Shown: positions 1-11,949, counted from the stretch's first letter. The stretch is 64,000 nucleotides of DNA from Epiperipatus broadwayi (GCA_028023455.1 JAQFVV010000254.1:870001-934000); one strand, 5' to 3'. A program made the numbers and translations. Notes: a model not told the origin generated them from the sequence alone.

Positions 1-1450
1 ATAAATGATGCACTGAATGCGTGTCGATTTATATGAAAGTAAAGTTATTTAGGAAAGTAAATATTAATGAAAATTGGACACGCATTCATTGTTTTAAGCG
101 ATCATAGATTTAAACTTTGAAATTTGAGACAATTATGAGCATGCAATAATTAAATAATAACTATAGATAAAAATGTAGATTATAGAAATACGCACCCAAG
201 AAAGCTAGAGTGAGGTAAGCTAGATTATTAGAGAAATTTACACATTAAGTTAATTATTCAGTTTTAGTTATACATATGGTAGTTTTTACATTTTATAATT
301 TAGATAAGTAGTATGAAGAAGAGCTATAGCATATTATTAGAGTACTCTAGAGTTTGAACACAGACAGGTACCTGTTTTATAAGAAGTTTTCTGATTCCAT
401 TAGTTTAGCAGCAAAAAGTTCACGAGTGGCAATTCTTTCTTGTATTTAGATATTCATTTAATTTCATGGCAGCAGCAGCTTTCTCATTCATTTCAGGCAG
501 CAGATCTTCATGGTGAATTTATGACGGGCAATGGAAAGTTCGGCATCCGATAGGCCATCTCCCGATGGAGAATAATCTAGGTGCTTTACTCGGTCATACC
601 TTGGCAGGAACAAATTATTTTATTATTTTTGGAGACTCTCAGTGATCGAGAGCAAAGCTAAAGTTTAAGTGAATGTCTCCAGCAAGTCTAAGATGGCCTC
701 TTTTCTTATCTTGATCTTTCACATTTTTGTTAAGATATTTTTAGGTTCTACTTAATCTGCCCTGAGGATAATCAATGCATTTTGTTGGTTTTTAATTAAA
801 GAAAGCTGCCGTTCTATTGTTTACATTTTACATTTACTAATTATATTTTGGGGAATTTTTCTTTAATTAATCTATTATCTATCACTGACCGATGCTTTTA
901 AATTTCAAAGACAAAAAGGGAACATAAGATTATTTTAACTTTTAATTAAATATTACATCAGATTTTTTTAGAATTATTATTAAACGAAATTTAAACAAAG
1001 CAATAAATACGAACTTTATAATCCAAAATAAATGATTAAAATTATACAAAATTATATAACTAAAAGAAATCTAAATTATATTATTTTATCCCTATTTATT
1101 GCGTTTAATTTGAGATCGAAATGTGTGCGTGTTTATGCTGAATTCTACATATATTTATACATTTTTAATATTGCTACACACACAATTCGATACCAAAAAA
1201 GTTTAAATTTGGGCGGGATAGACCGGTCAGTGAGAGATGACAGAAAAAGGTGAAACTTAAGATTCGAATACGAATCTTACTGTTTCAATATATATATATT
1301 TAATAACTTTATCAACATGGAGTATTTAATAATGTTAAATTTATGTACTGATAGTAAACAACTAACCATTGTGATATTTGTTTTCTATATTGTAAAATAA
1401 AATGAACACAAAGTATTAAAATCACTGACAATAATGAATTCATAAAATTA
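1..1450. other. AT-rich region, no gene recognised
   Basis: No coding exon, RNA gene or transposon signature can be identified. Open frames are short and stop-rich on both strands. A slightly more GC-rich patch at about 440-720 has no frame worth calling. The 73-codon frame at 1032-1253 has no recognisable motif and is treated as chance. Confidence 0.6.
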
Positions 1451-1462
1451 CAATAACCCAAT

Positions 1463-1560
1463 GTAAATAAGACATATATTTTATATAGTGCCTGTAATAT
1501 TAATAAGCCAATAAGACTAATGCACATGCGCTTTGTAGATTTAATTATAAATGAATACTC
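1463..1560 (+). repeat. Small dispersed repeat J, copy 1
   Basis: This roughly 100-bp unit recurs at 1783-1852 (partial, same strand) and at 4494-4601 (opposite strand). Shared blocks are a GTAAATAAGACAT start, TTTTATATAGTGC, ATATTAATAAGCCAATAAG and TGCACATGCGCTTTGTAG. Copy 1 lacks the middle block (CTATGTTTTTATAAAC) that the other two keep. The family is not recognised. It has no coding potential and could be a MITE or SINE fragment. Confidence 0.6.
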
Positions 1561-1782
1561 TCACTTTCCAAACACAAAATAAAGTCTTTGTGAAAAGGTA
1601 GAATGAATCCATCTATCTTTGCAACCCAAATGTTTATGTATGGGCAAATCTTAAGTATTTGAAAATGAGAGCGTGAAGATGTTAATCAATCACTTTAAAT
1701 TACTTTTTACTATGCCTGAATGAATGACGCTTGCAAAATTTCTAGAATTTACGATATGTCATTCTTATTAAATTAAATATAT

Positions 1783-1852
1783 GTAAATAAGACATTTATT
1801 TTATATAGTGCTATGTTTTTATAAACTCTAATATTAATAAGCCAATAAGCTA
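1783..1852 (+). repeat. Small dispersed repeat J, copy 2 (partial)
   Basis: It matches copy 1 from GTAAATAAGACAT through CCAATAAGC, then diverges into a short palindrome around TTGGCCAA at about 1853. It keeps the middle block missing from copy 1. Confidence 0.55.
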
Positions 1853-2149
1853 ATTGGCCAATAAGTTTATTGGCTTAATAACCTAATGCTGAATTTGATT
1901 TATATTCTGACTAGATTCCTTGGCAGACCTGGGCAATCACAATTCCTTGTGACAAAAGTGTTTGAAATTGTGAATTATGTTATAATCACAGATTTACAAA
2001 ATACTACTGTTTTTATAAATTCTTAAAGAACAAATATTTCAAAGATCAAGAATTAAATTAATATTAATTTTAAGGTTCTTATAAATACTTTAGTAAATCA
2101 TTACTTAATAATGCTTCATAGTTTGAAGAAATGTTGCCAGAGTTAGTCC

Positions 2150-2790
2150 ATGAAAATAAGAAAGTAGAACTACAGATAAATGCTAAAAAAGACTAAAGTA
2201 ATGCTCACTGGTTTTCTCAAAAGAAAAATGAAAAATTGCTAATGATGAGTTAGAAGTTAACATCTACAAATACATTGGTCAGATAATTAATACAGATGGA
2301 AACATAATGGATAAAATTAATCATAGAATTAAACTTGGATGGAGTATTTTTAGTAGAAATAATTTAATATTAAATGAAAAAATGTCTACATGTTTGAAAA
2401 ATGGTTTTAATAAATGGATTTTCCTGTCCGTACTTATGAATCTGAGATTTCCTGTCCTTACTTATGAATCTGAGATTTAGACACTTAATAGATGAACAAT
2501 ACAGATTTCAGACCACTCAATGAACTATGGAAAGATGTATTTTAGAAGTAATAAGAAGGTACCAAAAATGAAATACATGAGTCAGAGAATAAATAAGTAT
2601 GATGGACATCCAGGAAAGGATTAAGAGACTGAAAAGAGAATAATAGATGGACAGTCAAAATCTTAAACTAGATCCCAAGAGTTTGTATAAGACCTAGAAA
2701 GGGACATGTGATATAGATAGATAAAATAAGAAAGGTTGTTGGTATGGTGTGGAAAAGAAAAACTAGAAAGTGGATATACTGTATTAAATT
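2150..2790 (+). pseudogene. Decayed RTE-like LINE, C-terminal end of reverse transcriptase ORF
   Basis: Translating across frames gives degraded but ordered motifs typical of the C-terminal part of RTE-clade ORF2: YIGQIINTDGN with INHRIKLGWSIF (about 2255-2350), then a duplicated LTYESE-like block, then TMERCILEV (about 2520-2555), then RRRTK/INKYDGHPG-like residues, and finally a P-R-K-G-H, I-D-K-I-R-K-V-V-G and W sequence (about 2690-2760). In the family this matches GRPxxRWxDDIRKVAGxxW. Many stops and frameshifts interrupt it. A short direct duplication around 2424-2480 repeats the LTYESE block. The identification rests on motif order remembered from the family. Confidence 0.6.
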
Positions 2791-4493
2791 TTGAGAGATC
2801 TTCATCTAGTAGTGAATCAATGATTGAAAATGATGATAGAACTTAATATCAAAAGCCATTTTTATATTATTATATATTGTCTAATTATTATTATTTTTTA
2901 GAATGTCATTACTTGTTCCAAGGCTGCACTTTCCTAGAATGGCATATCATTTGTTTGGTCTTGTTCAAAGATACATTTAATATTGTAAAGATCGATTTCA
3001 TCCATTTCTACTTTTTTCTTCTTTAACATTTTGAGGAATGGTTATTTCATAATATGGCCAAACTAGGGCAATTTTATCTAACTATTTAGACTTCAAATCC
3101 AAGTTCATGCTTAACAAGATCAAATATCTACTTTCATTTTCTTGTTGTCCATGGAAATTGCAAACATCTTTTTCACCACAATAATTCAATGAAATAAATA
3201 GTTTTGATTAATTATTCTTTTTTTTCAGTTTCCAAATTTTACATGTATAAAAATGATAGGAAATACCATATCTTGAAAAATTATCATTTTTGTTTTTAAA
3301 GTTATATTCGTAGTCTAAAAATATTTTCCAGCGTTCGTTTTTGAAACTCTGTTCAGTATTAGCTAAGATGAATCTTTCATCTCTTGGAATCTATATCATG
3401 GCATTGACAAATAATTCAAGTAGGCATAAGGTGTTGACTTCTTTTACGACTTCATTATACTTTGAAATCATCTTGTGACACAATCATTAGTGACTCCCCC
3501 CCCCCCCAATTCGATCATAATCTTACCTTTTCATTCTGTACTTTAACTTTTCTAATGAGAATCTTAGAGATCGATGATTTTGGCTTGAATGATGATAAAA
3601 ATATTTTTTACTGATTCTTATATCACCTTTTGTTTTTGTCTACTATGAATTTCCATTATTGTAGATTCAGTATTCAAGTTACATAAATAGAATGTAATAA
3701 CAAATAATCATAATTCTGTTTAAACATCGGTAATTAAAACTGAAGTAACTAGTCCCACTGAATAGTGTAATTTCTTTCTTTCGTTTTTTTTTTTTTTGGT
3801 TTTCCATAACTCAATAGGAAGTAGTTACTTCCGTTTCAATTATAGGTAAAGTGACAAGATGTTAGCAAAGTTTGTCTACATGAAGCTAATCTGTTTCATC
3901 ATAATTCATTTTAACGGTATTGTGTAGTCTCATTTATAGATTTCTCATAAAAACAGTTAAATAGATTAGTCACTCATTTTTCTAAAATCACTCCACAACA
4001 TGGTATAAACAACCAAATTAAATCTTCGATATTTATAAAATATATATAATCTTAATTCTAGTATTTTTGGATATCCATGATATTACAAGAGAAATTTCAT
4101 AGCGATAGTATTTGCGAGTGATTAGGTTTTAAAAAACTCAGAAGAAAAATAAACAAAATCAAGATAAGCGATTCAGGTTTGAAATTATTCTTTCTACCTT
4201 TAATATTAGTTTGTGATATCAAAATAATAAATAATTATATGAAAGGAAATGTAGTTCTTTTATGATTATAGATAGAGTAGTAAAATAAATATAAAATATT
4301 AGGAAATTAGTATTAAGGAATATTTTTCATTTATGTGTAAATGAATAATATGCAAATATAGGTTATTCCATGCTACGGGTACAAGATGAGGTAAAATTTA
4401 GCAGGCAGTAGATTTATAGAAACACATAAAAATTATATTTACTATTTTATTTTGTCATTTTGCTCAAATACGACTATTGTTTAATAAATTATT

Positions 4494-4601
4494 GGTATTC
4501 ATTTATATACTTAAATCTACAAAGTGCATGTGCATTAGCTTATTGACTTATTAATATTACAGTTTATAAAAACATAGTGCTATATAAAATAAATGTCTTA
4601 T
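4494..4601 (-). repeat. Small dispersed repeat J, copy 3 (inverted)
   Basis: This is the reverse complement of the unit at 1463-1560. It includes the middle block CTATGTTTTTATAAAC that copy 1 lacks, so it is probably the most complete copy. Confidence 0.6.
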
Positions 4602-4689
4602 CTCTAAAATAATTTTTTATTTCATCATATGATTATTTTCTGCCATTATCAGTCTACAGCAAGATGAAGATCTCTTCATGTTCAATCTA

Positions 4690-5080
4690 TTTTCTCCTCT
4701 CACTCTTCTCTACATTATCTCAGTACACTTCCGTATTTTATTCATTCATCTCACATGTTGTCTCTTTTTAGATCTTTTACAATCTCCTGCAATCCAGTTT
4801 AAAATTTCAACTGTCCATCTATTATCATCTTTTCTAGCAATATGTCCAGCCCAATTCCACTTCAATTTTTTCAATGATTACATTAAACCTGTTGGTCTCT
4901 TCTCCATATATTGTTTTCAATCTCTTCTTGTTACTCCTAACATGTATTTCTTCAGATTGAGTAGTGTGTAGTCTCTGTATTGCTTATCTGTTAAGTGTTC
5001 AAGCCTCAGATCCATATGTAAGTACTAGTAACATATTAATAAAAACCTTTCTTTCAAACACATAGACATTTCTTATTTAA
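4690..5080 (-). pseudogene. Decayed RTE-like LINE, 3' end
   Basis: On the minus strand, frames around 4900-4760 read like KLKWNWAGHIARKDDNRWT followed by an EILNW-type block and KRxKRxxxRW. This is the conserved C-terminal tail of RTE-clade LINE ORF2 proteins. Stops and frameshifts are frequent, so it is dead. A plus-strand 97-codon frame over the same bases is only its shadow. It is probably the same broad LINE type as 2150-2790 but lies in opposite orientation. Confidence 0.6.
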
Positions 5081-6182
5081 ACATCAATAAGTATTTTGGT
5101 ATCCTCAATGCTTTATAATGGCCAAACTGTACTCTGTAAACTATGTATCATAACATGCATTAGTTTCACTCAAATTATTAAATTAAAAATATTTTAATTT
5201 TTTTACAATATGATGCTAAATATAGTGTCATTATATGACTTCAGTGTTTCAGTTCTTTTATAAACTAAAACTAGATTATTTATTATTACAGCTAGTATGC
5301 AACACAACTCAACTAATAGCAACACAGTATAAATTCAAAATGTCTTTTATTTGTTAGATATCAGAGAAAAAAAATTATCTGGAGCAATATTTAGGAAAAT
5401 GGAAATCCATTGTTCATCACAACATCAACATCAAATTAGTAAGAAAAGCAAATCTTTCATGAAAGAGTCAATATTGATCATGTCCATAAAAGAATCCACA
5501 TTTTCATATTGTTTGCCAGTATCTCATATGATGGTAGCATTATCAATATTCAAATCATCTCCACTAATTGTACACTGACACATAGAATTTTCCTTAAACA
5601 AAGAAGAGAACCCCAAAGAATCAAAAGATATGGAGAAAAAAGCAGTGTGATTTTTATTGAGGATAGCAGACTTTCCATACAGTAGTGCCATGTGTGATGT
5701 TTAATTGTGTTTTTCTGAGAAAAATTATACTGGTCCTAATTTATAGGATGATGTTATAGATGATAAATTCAGGATGACAGTAGTTTAAATAGGTCCTATT
5801 CAAGTTTATTCTGCTTATAATAAAATATGAATGGATATAGTGTTTGTCTGAAAATATGTAATAATAGCATTTTAGTAGTAATTATATGTTGGGGTATTTC
5901 CATGAACTGATTGATATTATTAAAAAATTCAACATTTATTTATATCTTACATTCAGTTGTTCATAATAATACACAGGACAGTATATGACACAGTGCTTCA
6001 AATGGTATTATTCTCCTCTCTTCTACAGGTATTGCTGGACTGACCAATAACAGTACTAACATGTGAATTGAACCTTGACCTTTAGATTTGTGAATACTGA
6101 ATTTAAGGTAATATTCTGCCTAACTTGCTTATTCTGTCAAAAAAATAAGAGAATAACACACCTCAAAATATTGTATTATGTA

Positions 6183-6245
6183 CTAACTTGTGTTCTATTA
6201 CTAACAGTTGAATGTATTTGGAAATTTAAATAAAGTTTTAATTTT
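6183..6245 (-). repeat. Fragment of palindromic family H
   Basis: The bases around TATTACTAACAGTTGAATG and the following GGAAATTTAAA match an arm of the H insertion at 50470-50510. A second, weaker match lies at about 5845-5905 (TGTTGGGGTATTTCCA against the H left arm). This shows that H is a dispersed family and not a one-off palindrome. Confidence 0.5.
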
Positions 6246-6329
6246 TCTCGATATTTGACATTTAATTTTAGAGAAAGGAAAAAGTCCATCATATAATTTA
6301 ATTCCCAAAATGCACTTTTGTAAAATGTA

Positions 6330-7010
6330 CACATGGAAACATACACTAATGGCCACTGTCACATTCAAAGTAGTCCCTTTGATTAAAAATGGCATTCCCA
6401 TTTCTGGAAACACAGTTGGAACTGATTTTTAGGAATACTGTTCAGCAGTTATCTCACATTTTTTTGGATATCAGTTATAGTAGAAAGTTTTCATTTTTTC
6501 AGTCCAGTTTTTAATTTTGGAAGTAGCCAAAAATCACAGGAAGCTAAGTCAGGTGAATAGGCAGGGTGATTTAGTTGTGAAATTGATTTTTTGGCCAAAC
6601 TCTACTCATCCATCAAGATCCGATGCACAAACTTTGCAGAAATCTTCTCATGTCCAATTCTTTTATTTTAAATTATCCTGTTTCTCAATTAATTTGCAAT
6701 TCTAGAGCTATCCATCTACCACTTATTCATCTGTTAGACTATATTGCACCTCACACTTGGTTAATATTAATGTAGGTCATTGTTGTTTTTGACTAGTCAC
6801 TTTTGGAATCATCTGTCACATCTTGCCATTCAAATTTATTCAATTTTTTCATAGCCTCTTCACCATGTCACTTGCAATAATTGTAACGTTTCAGTAGCAT
6901 CTTTACTAATTTTCAAACAAAATTTTATATTAATATGTTGCTTAAAATTTTCAAGCACTTATTTTTATGCCAAAGCGTAAGCATGGATATTTGTTAGCTT
7001 TTCAAGAGCT
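6330..7010 (-). pseudogene. Mariner-type transposase relic with deleted catalytic core
   Basis: Read on the minus strand with a few frame changes, the segment follows the order of a Tc1/mariner transposase. At 6960-6840 there is an N-terminal helix-turn-helix block resembling NIKFCFKLVK, then an HGEEAMKKLNKFEW-like block and a DDSKS-like linker. At 6680-6610 comes an LQIN…LDMRRF…LCIGS block. From 6590 onward there is a PPYSPDLASCDFW-like block, then LPKLKTGLK and a C-terminal YFE block. Between LCIGS and the SPDL block roughly 100 residues are missing. They would have carried the first two catalytic aspartates. The third-aspartate neighbourhood remains as C-D-F-W. No intact frame survives. 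Confidence 0.65.
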
Positions 7011-7291
7011 GACAAATAGTTCCATTACCTTAAAATTTATACACCTGTTGGCTTAAATATGTTCAAATACAAATACTTGAATGATTCCAACACAATTAGT
7101 TCACAGGTGACACCATGTGGCCAATCCAGGAATTAAATTGTCACACCTCATATTAATGCATATAGTTTTTTTAATTATTCTTATAGTTGCATATTAGACA
7201 GTAAAAAGAAAGTTGCTAGAAATTCGTTAGTATACTCTAAAATCAGTAATTCAATTAAATGCATTTGTTGTATTTTTTTTTTTTTTGGTAG

Positions 7292-7549
7292 TTGTGTATT
7301 ATTCCTGCAACCAAGAGAAGACAGGAGGCCTTTTCTCATGTTCCTGCAATGTACATTGAAAAACGTGTGAAACCGTAATTCTCTTTTTCAAAACTTCTTT
7401 GATTGGTGTTATTTTGCAGTTACAAAAACTTTTTTTTTTCCAAAATCTATTTGGATTGCTGTTATTTTGGCTTCTTTGTATTTGGAAATTGATGAAAACT
7501 TGTCTCTTATTCCTGCAATGAAGAAAAGATAGGAGGTCTGTTCACATGT
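7292..7549 (+). repeat. Direct pair of repeat K
   Basis: Two related blocks, 7292-7339 and 7505-7549, share ATTCCTGCAA, then an AAGA(G/A)AAGA stretch, AGGAGG and TTC(A/T)CATGT. Between them lie two related blocks of ATTGGTGTTATTTT type, and another such block appears near 8350. Further K copies form an inverted pair at 9421-9603. The family is not recognised. It could be the terminal repeats of a MITE-like element. Confidence 0.55.
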
Positions 7550-7775
7550 GTAATCTTGTGGTTGAAAGAAAATAAACCCTATGGCAATGTCATTAAAAAA
7601 TGTGTCAAAACAGTGATTCTCTTTATAACAGCTTATTAGTCTTAAGAAGTAGAATAAAAATTAATCTGATATGTTTGTTTATGTGCTTTAATATTCTTAT
7701 TGAATTCTTTACATTTTTCATTTCGATTTGATTTGTAGTAGATTTTAAATAGCAAAATATTAAAATGCGTCAAGT

Positions 7776-7860
7776 GTTGTCAGCCGAAAGGTCATCGCAG
7801 CAGCCTTGCAAGCAAGTAGTTGGTTGCAGACGGTTGTGGGTTCGCGTCCCGGTCGGTGCT
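7776..7860 (+). repeat. tRNA-like SINE head (pol III boxes)
   Basis: The stretch reads like a tRNA gene with a degraded body. A box-A-like AGCCGAAAGGTC lies at about 7782, and a box-B-like GGGTTCGCGTCCC lies at 7838-7850, about 55 bp downstream. T-stem pairing is partial (GGG/CCC). The CAGCAGCCTTGCAAGC block sits where an anticodon arm would be but does not fold well. The layout suggests a tRNA-derived SINE head (Ser/Leu-like) or a tRNA pseudogene. A functional tRNA is unlikely because the acceptor and anticodon stems are not convincing. Confidence 0.5.
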
Positions 7861-7861
7861 A

Positions 7862-9420
7862 TGACATATGAGAAAAAAAATATATTAAAATGTCATTGTG
7901 AATATTTTTATAAAACGTCTTTAAAAGTTCAGCAGTCTATGAGACCAAAAAAAAAGTTTATTTTTATTTTACATCTATACTATCTATTTTTTAATTAAAC
8001 TAGAATTATTTATAATAAAACAATATATTTTTTTTGTCCTTACTTTTTCTGTTGTTAAACAATTTGATAATTTTTTTTTTTCCAAGTAAAAATTAGTCCG
8101 GATATTGCTTCTCTAATAAATATCAATGAATTTTAGAATTATTTAGAACAGATCACAAAAATCCTATCTGCAAATAGTGCAGCTCGAATACAAAACCTGA
8201 ATTTAATTATGATGTACTCAATCTGTGGTTCAAATCCGGGACGGTTAATTATATCAGAATGGTCTAAGGAAGAAAAGCAACAAGCTCTTATCACACACAC
8301 CCCTTTGTCAGTTGCAAAAACTTTGCGTTTTTTTTTTTCAAAATCTGCTTTGATTGCTGTTATTTTGCTTTCTTTAGATTTGACAATTGACAAAAGCTTT
8401 TTTCACCAAGGAAAAATCAACAAGGCTAAATTTTTCCTCAACCGTGGATGTTTGTTAGTGTATGCAGAGAGTTCATGGCAGTTGACAATCGAACAGCAGT
8501 GGCGACACTTAGAATGTGGTGGATCCAGAAACTGTGCTTCACAGCCCAAAGACTATGGGGTTGTTGAAAGAAATGGCAGTGTGGGAATTACATCAACCTA
8601 ACATTTGGTAAATTTATGTGATGTCATTTGCACAAAAACAACCCCACATTTTTCTCTAGACTCAACAATATATAAAACAATTTTTTCCACCTACTTGAAG
8701 AAAAGTCTTACAATTGATATATGTTTATTGTTGTGAATTATTTGTTTTGTGTATTTACAAAAAAAAAGGATAGGTTTCTTAAAATTTTGGTTATTCAATT
8801 TTTTCGCCTGCATCAAAAGCGGTAATAAAAGTTTTATAATTTATGTTTATTTAGTGGTCTGAATTATTTGTTTTGTTTTTTTTTTTGATCAAAAAAATAT
8901 GTTTCATAATATTTTTATCGAAAATCTTGACACACTTACAATCACATGTTCATTTTGGAAGAAACATTTGTGTCAATTTTCTGTGCTCAAATGAAAATTC
9001 AATTTGTTTGTTTGAACGCAATTAATTACTGCTATTTATTACAGTGTAAGTAGCATATATGTATATTTTATGTGTTTTTGTAAATATTATTTAATAAAAT
9101 TATAATTTAGTGATTGTTTTATGTGTCTGTAAAATAACATTTATGAGTTTATTCAGTACTTTTGATTCAATCTATTTTTGGGGGCAAAGAACATGTAGTT
9201 TTTAAGATAGATAAACAAAAATTTTGTATGTTTGTGTCGACCTGACGATAACTTTGTACATCTTGTGAAAAGTGTACCCATTTTTGGTATATATTTTTAA
9301 AAAAACTATTTCTACACATTTTTTGAAATTGATTGAATTAAATGTTGTTTGCATACATGTAGATTTCATAGAAGTATGTGTAAATCTGATATAATATTTA
9401 TTTTTTAGTTCTTTTTTAAA
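7862..9420. other. AT-rich region, no gene recognised
   Basis: Poly-T tracts and scraps of repeat K are present. A 130-codon frame at 8209-8601 crosses repeat K material and has no recognisable domain. A box-B-like GGTTCAAATCC sits at about 8226 without a matching box A. Confidence 0.5.
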
Positions 9421-9603
9421 AATATTCGCAACAAAGAAAAAATAGGAGGGCTTTCCACATTCATATCAATGAATTGATAACTTTGTAATGTTTGATAACT
9501 TTGTAAATGGTTGCCAAAATAACAACATTAAAATGTTACCAGTGTATTGATACGAATGTGAAAAGGTCTCCTATCTTCTTTTAGTTGCAGGAATAGTACA
9601 CAA
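9421..9603. repeat. Inverted pair of repeat K (foldback)
   Basis: The left arm 9421-9461 (ATTCGCAACAAAGAAAA, AGGAGGGCTTTCCACATTC) is inverted at 9554-9603 (GAATGTGAAAAGGTCTCC, TTAGTTGCAGGAAT). The spacer is about 90 bp. The arms match the direct copies at 7292 and 7505, so this may be a short MITE with K as its terminal inverted repeat. Confidence 0.6.
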
Positions 9604-10326
9604 GTACCCTTTTTTTTTTATAAAAAAATAATGTTGCAGTAAGTAACATAGATGGTTTTAACAATTAGATTTATTACTCTAGGCATTATGTAAGAACAAA
9701 TTCAAATGAATCCCAGTGATGTTATTCAGAACGCAAAAAAATAAGTTTAAAATTATTTTTTTAAACATATTGGACAACATTTTGAATTCATTAAAGAAAG
9801 TATCTGACCACATAAAAACAATTAAAAAATGCTTTTTTTCTTTATGAAACACCAATGTCATCAGACACAGATAAACAAAATATAGTGAAATATTGCTTAT
9901 ATTATGTACTAGCATTTAATACCAACATTCGAAATGACATAATTATTTTAGATGTAAACAAGAAAATCTGTATTATTCAACATTAAGTAAAACTAAATAT
10001 GAAATGATTAGAAGTAATTACTTTTCACATTTGAAGATTTAGATGTATGGTCTCAAAATATTTTTCCAACATGGCCATTAACAGTTGTTTTAGCAAGAAA
10101 TATTTTCTTTAAATGAAAAAAAAAAAAAAACATGCAAACATGATACAAAAATGATTTACAAATTTAGTTATTTATAAAAAGTAAAATATGATGAAGGTTA
10201 AGATTTGGATTATAAAGTAAAAAGCAAAAAGAATATATTTATATAAGAATTCACACTATTACACTATCCACAACTCACCACTCTATCTCATAACACTGAT
10301 ACACTTGAACACATATATGTTGAAAA

Positions 10327-10391
10327 GATAAATAATCACCAATATACATATTTCATGCTAAACCAGCAATCATCAGTTGGTCCAGATTATC
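10327..10391 (-). ncRNA. Hammerhead ribozyme, family A copy 1 (core intact)
   Basis: On the minus strand CTGATGA (10370-10376) is followed by a 4-bp stem II (TGCT/AGCA, loop GGTTT) and GAAA (10351-10354). A very short stem III leads to an ATA cleavage triplet. Stem I pairs ACCAA with TTGGT next to the core, then AATC with GATT beyond a three-base bulge. The order matches a type I hammerhead with minimal stem III. Unusual points are a T·T at the base of stem II and an ATA in place of GTC at the cleavage site. Both could lower activity. Confidence 0.7.
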
Positions 10392-10639
10392 ATCTCTACA
10401 CATATATGCAATAAGTGCTCAGATATATATTAAGATAGCCAATCTTCATACTTTAATGGACAGGCTTCAATCCACTCAACACTCCAACTTTTCAATGGTC
10501 CCTCCAAGTGAAAATCTGATGATGAAATGCTCAAAGGCCATCCTGAGGCCGAGATTCTTATCACACTCATGTTGACCTAAAGTCAAGATTGGCTATCTTA
10601 ATATATATCTGAGCACTTATTGCATATATGTATAGAGAT

Positions 10640-10704
10640 GATAATCTGGACCAATTGATGATTGCTGGTTTAGCATGAAATATGTATATTGGTGATTATT
10701 TATC
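10640..10704 (+). ncRNA. Hammerhead ribozyme, family A copy 2 (core mutated)
   Basis: It has the same fold as copy 1 on the opposite strand: stem I ACCAA/TTGGT, stem II TGCT/AGCA, and GAAA followed by TATGTATA. The conserved first base of CTGATGA is T (TTGATGA at 10655-10661), which should abolish cleavage. It begins the plus-oriented 457-bp unit that ends at copy 3. Confidence 0.7.
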
Positions 10705-11096
10705 CTTTCAACATATATGTGTTCAAGTGTATCAGTGTTATGAGATAGAGTGGTGGATAGTGTGAAAGTCTGTGCTCATATACCCTATATATTACATATA
10801 TTGATACGGTATACAATAAGTCTGTATTTGAATTATTACATAGTAGAGATATTCCCTTGTATATGTATTAAATGGATTATGCCCTGTACATGAGTGGTCA
10901 GATTGTTTTAGGTCAACATGGGTGTGATGAGAATCTCAGCCTCAGGGTGGCCTTTGAGCGTTCCATCATCAGATTTTCAATTGAATGGATCATTGAAAAG
11001 TTGGAGTGTGGAGTGGATTGAAGCCTGTCCATTAAAGTATGAGGATTGGCTATCTTATTATATATCTGAGCACTTATTGCATATATGTGTAGAGAT

Positions 11097-11161
11097 GATA
11101 ATCTGGACCAACTGATGATTGCTAGATTAGCATGAAATATGTACATTGATGATTATTTATC
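11097..11161 (+). ncRNA. Hammerhead ribozyme, family A copy 3 (cleavage site mutated)
   Basis: CTGATGA (11112-11118) and GAAA (11134-11137) are intact. Stem II is GCTA/TAGC-like with a short loop. The expected cleavage triplet reads ACA where copy 1 has ATA, and the inner stem I has one mismatch (TTGAT). The core lies exactly 457 bp after the core of copy 2 in the same orientation, giving the monomer length of family A. Confidence 0.7.
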
Positions 11162-11213
11162 TTTTCAATATGTTATATATAGAGCTTGCAAAATAAGCTC
11201 TTAACAAGGTTTG

Positions 11214-11276
11214 GAATATCCTCAACCCCAGACTGGTTTCTGCTTCTGGCATCATCAGTGAGGTGCCAGGATATTC
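11214..11276 (-). ncRNA. Hammerhead ribozyme, family B copy 1 (all core bases intact)
   Basis: This is the best ribozyme in the window. On the minus strand CTGATGA (11253-11259) is followed by stem II TGC/GCA with loop CAGAA, then GAAAC (11236-11240), a two-base loop CA, and the cleavage triplet GTC (11231-11233). Stem I has five pairs beside the core (CCTCA with TGGGG, one G·T), an internal loop, then eight perfect pairs (GAATATCC with GGATATTC). An internal loop in stem I opposite loop II is the usual site of the activating tertiary contact in natural type I hammerheads. Stem III is only two pairs, as in animal hammerheads thought to work best as dimers. Confidence 0.85.
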
Positions 11277-11592
11277 AGCATTAGATTTAAAATACTAGGA
11301 CAAGTGCAGCACTTTATCTAATGTATAACTATTGAGAAGAAAATCTGAAATTGTCAGACATCCATATGTCTTCCAATCCAGCTATCTAACTCAAATAGCC
11401 CTATGGGACTGAACTAAGTTCAGATACACCATATATTAATAGCTTTAGCAATATAAAATCGCTAAAGCCTTAATAGCAAAAAATAAAATGATAAAAAAAT
11501 CAAGTCAGATGTCACATGATCTAATTTAATAAAGCTCATGTTTACAAATGTTATATACAGAGCTTGCAAAATAATCTCTTAACATGCTTTGA

Positions 11593-11643
11593 GAATATCC
11601 TCAACCCCAGACCAGTTTCTGCTTCTGGCATCGTCAGTGAGGT
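11593..11643 (-). ncRNA. Hammerhead ribozyme, family B copy 2 (5' side truncated)
   Basis: The minus strand reads CTGACGA (11631-11637), stem II TGC/GCA, GAAAC, TG and GTC. The 3' strand of stem I is complete, but the 5' strand stops at the palindrome junction after the inner pairs. T to C at the variable seventh core position may be tolerated. Its distance from copy 1, 378 bp in the same orientation, defines the B monomer. Confidence 0.72.
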
Positions 11644-11886
11644 ATGTGACATCTGACTTGGACTTTTTTTATCATTTTGTTTTTTGCTATTAAGGCTTTG
11701 GCCATTTCATATTGCTAAAGTTATTAATATATGGTGTGTCTGAACTTAGTTCAGTCCTATATGGCTATTTGAGTTAGATAGCTGGATTGGAAGACATATG
11801 GATGTCTGACAATTTCAGATTTTCTTCTCAATAGTTATGCATTAGATAAAGTGCTGGGCTTGTCTTAGTATTTTTAATCTAATGCT

Positions 11887-11949
11887 GAATATCCTGGCAC
11901 CTCATCGACGATGCCAGAAGCAGAAAATGGTCTGGGATTGAGAATATTC
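11887..11949 (+). ncRNA. Hammerhead ribozyme, family B copy 3 (core mutated)
   Basis: This is the same fold on the plus strand, with outer stem I GAATATCC paired to GAGAATATTC, inner CCTCA/TGGGA, stem II TGC/GCA, GAAAA and GTC. The core reads TCGACGA, so the first two conserved bases of CTGATGA are changed. It should be inactive. Confidence 0.72.

Noticed and set aside
4678-4971. 97-codon plus-strand frame
   Set aside because: The coding signal is on the minus strand (RTE-like LINE tail), so this frame is its complement.
8209-8601. 130-codon plus-strand frame
   Set aside because: It crosses repeat K material, has a poly-F stretch from a T run, and no recognisable domain. A box-B-like GGTTCAAATCC near its start lacks a box A partner.
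10524-10560. CTGATGATGAAATGC inside element A
   Set aside because: There is no stem II between CTGATGA and GAAA, and no stem I.
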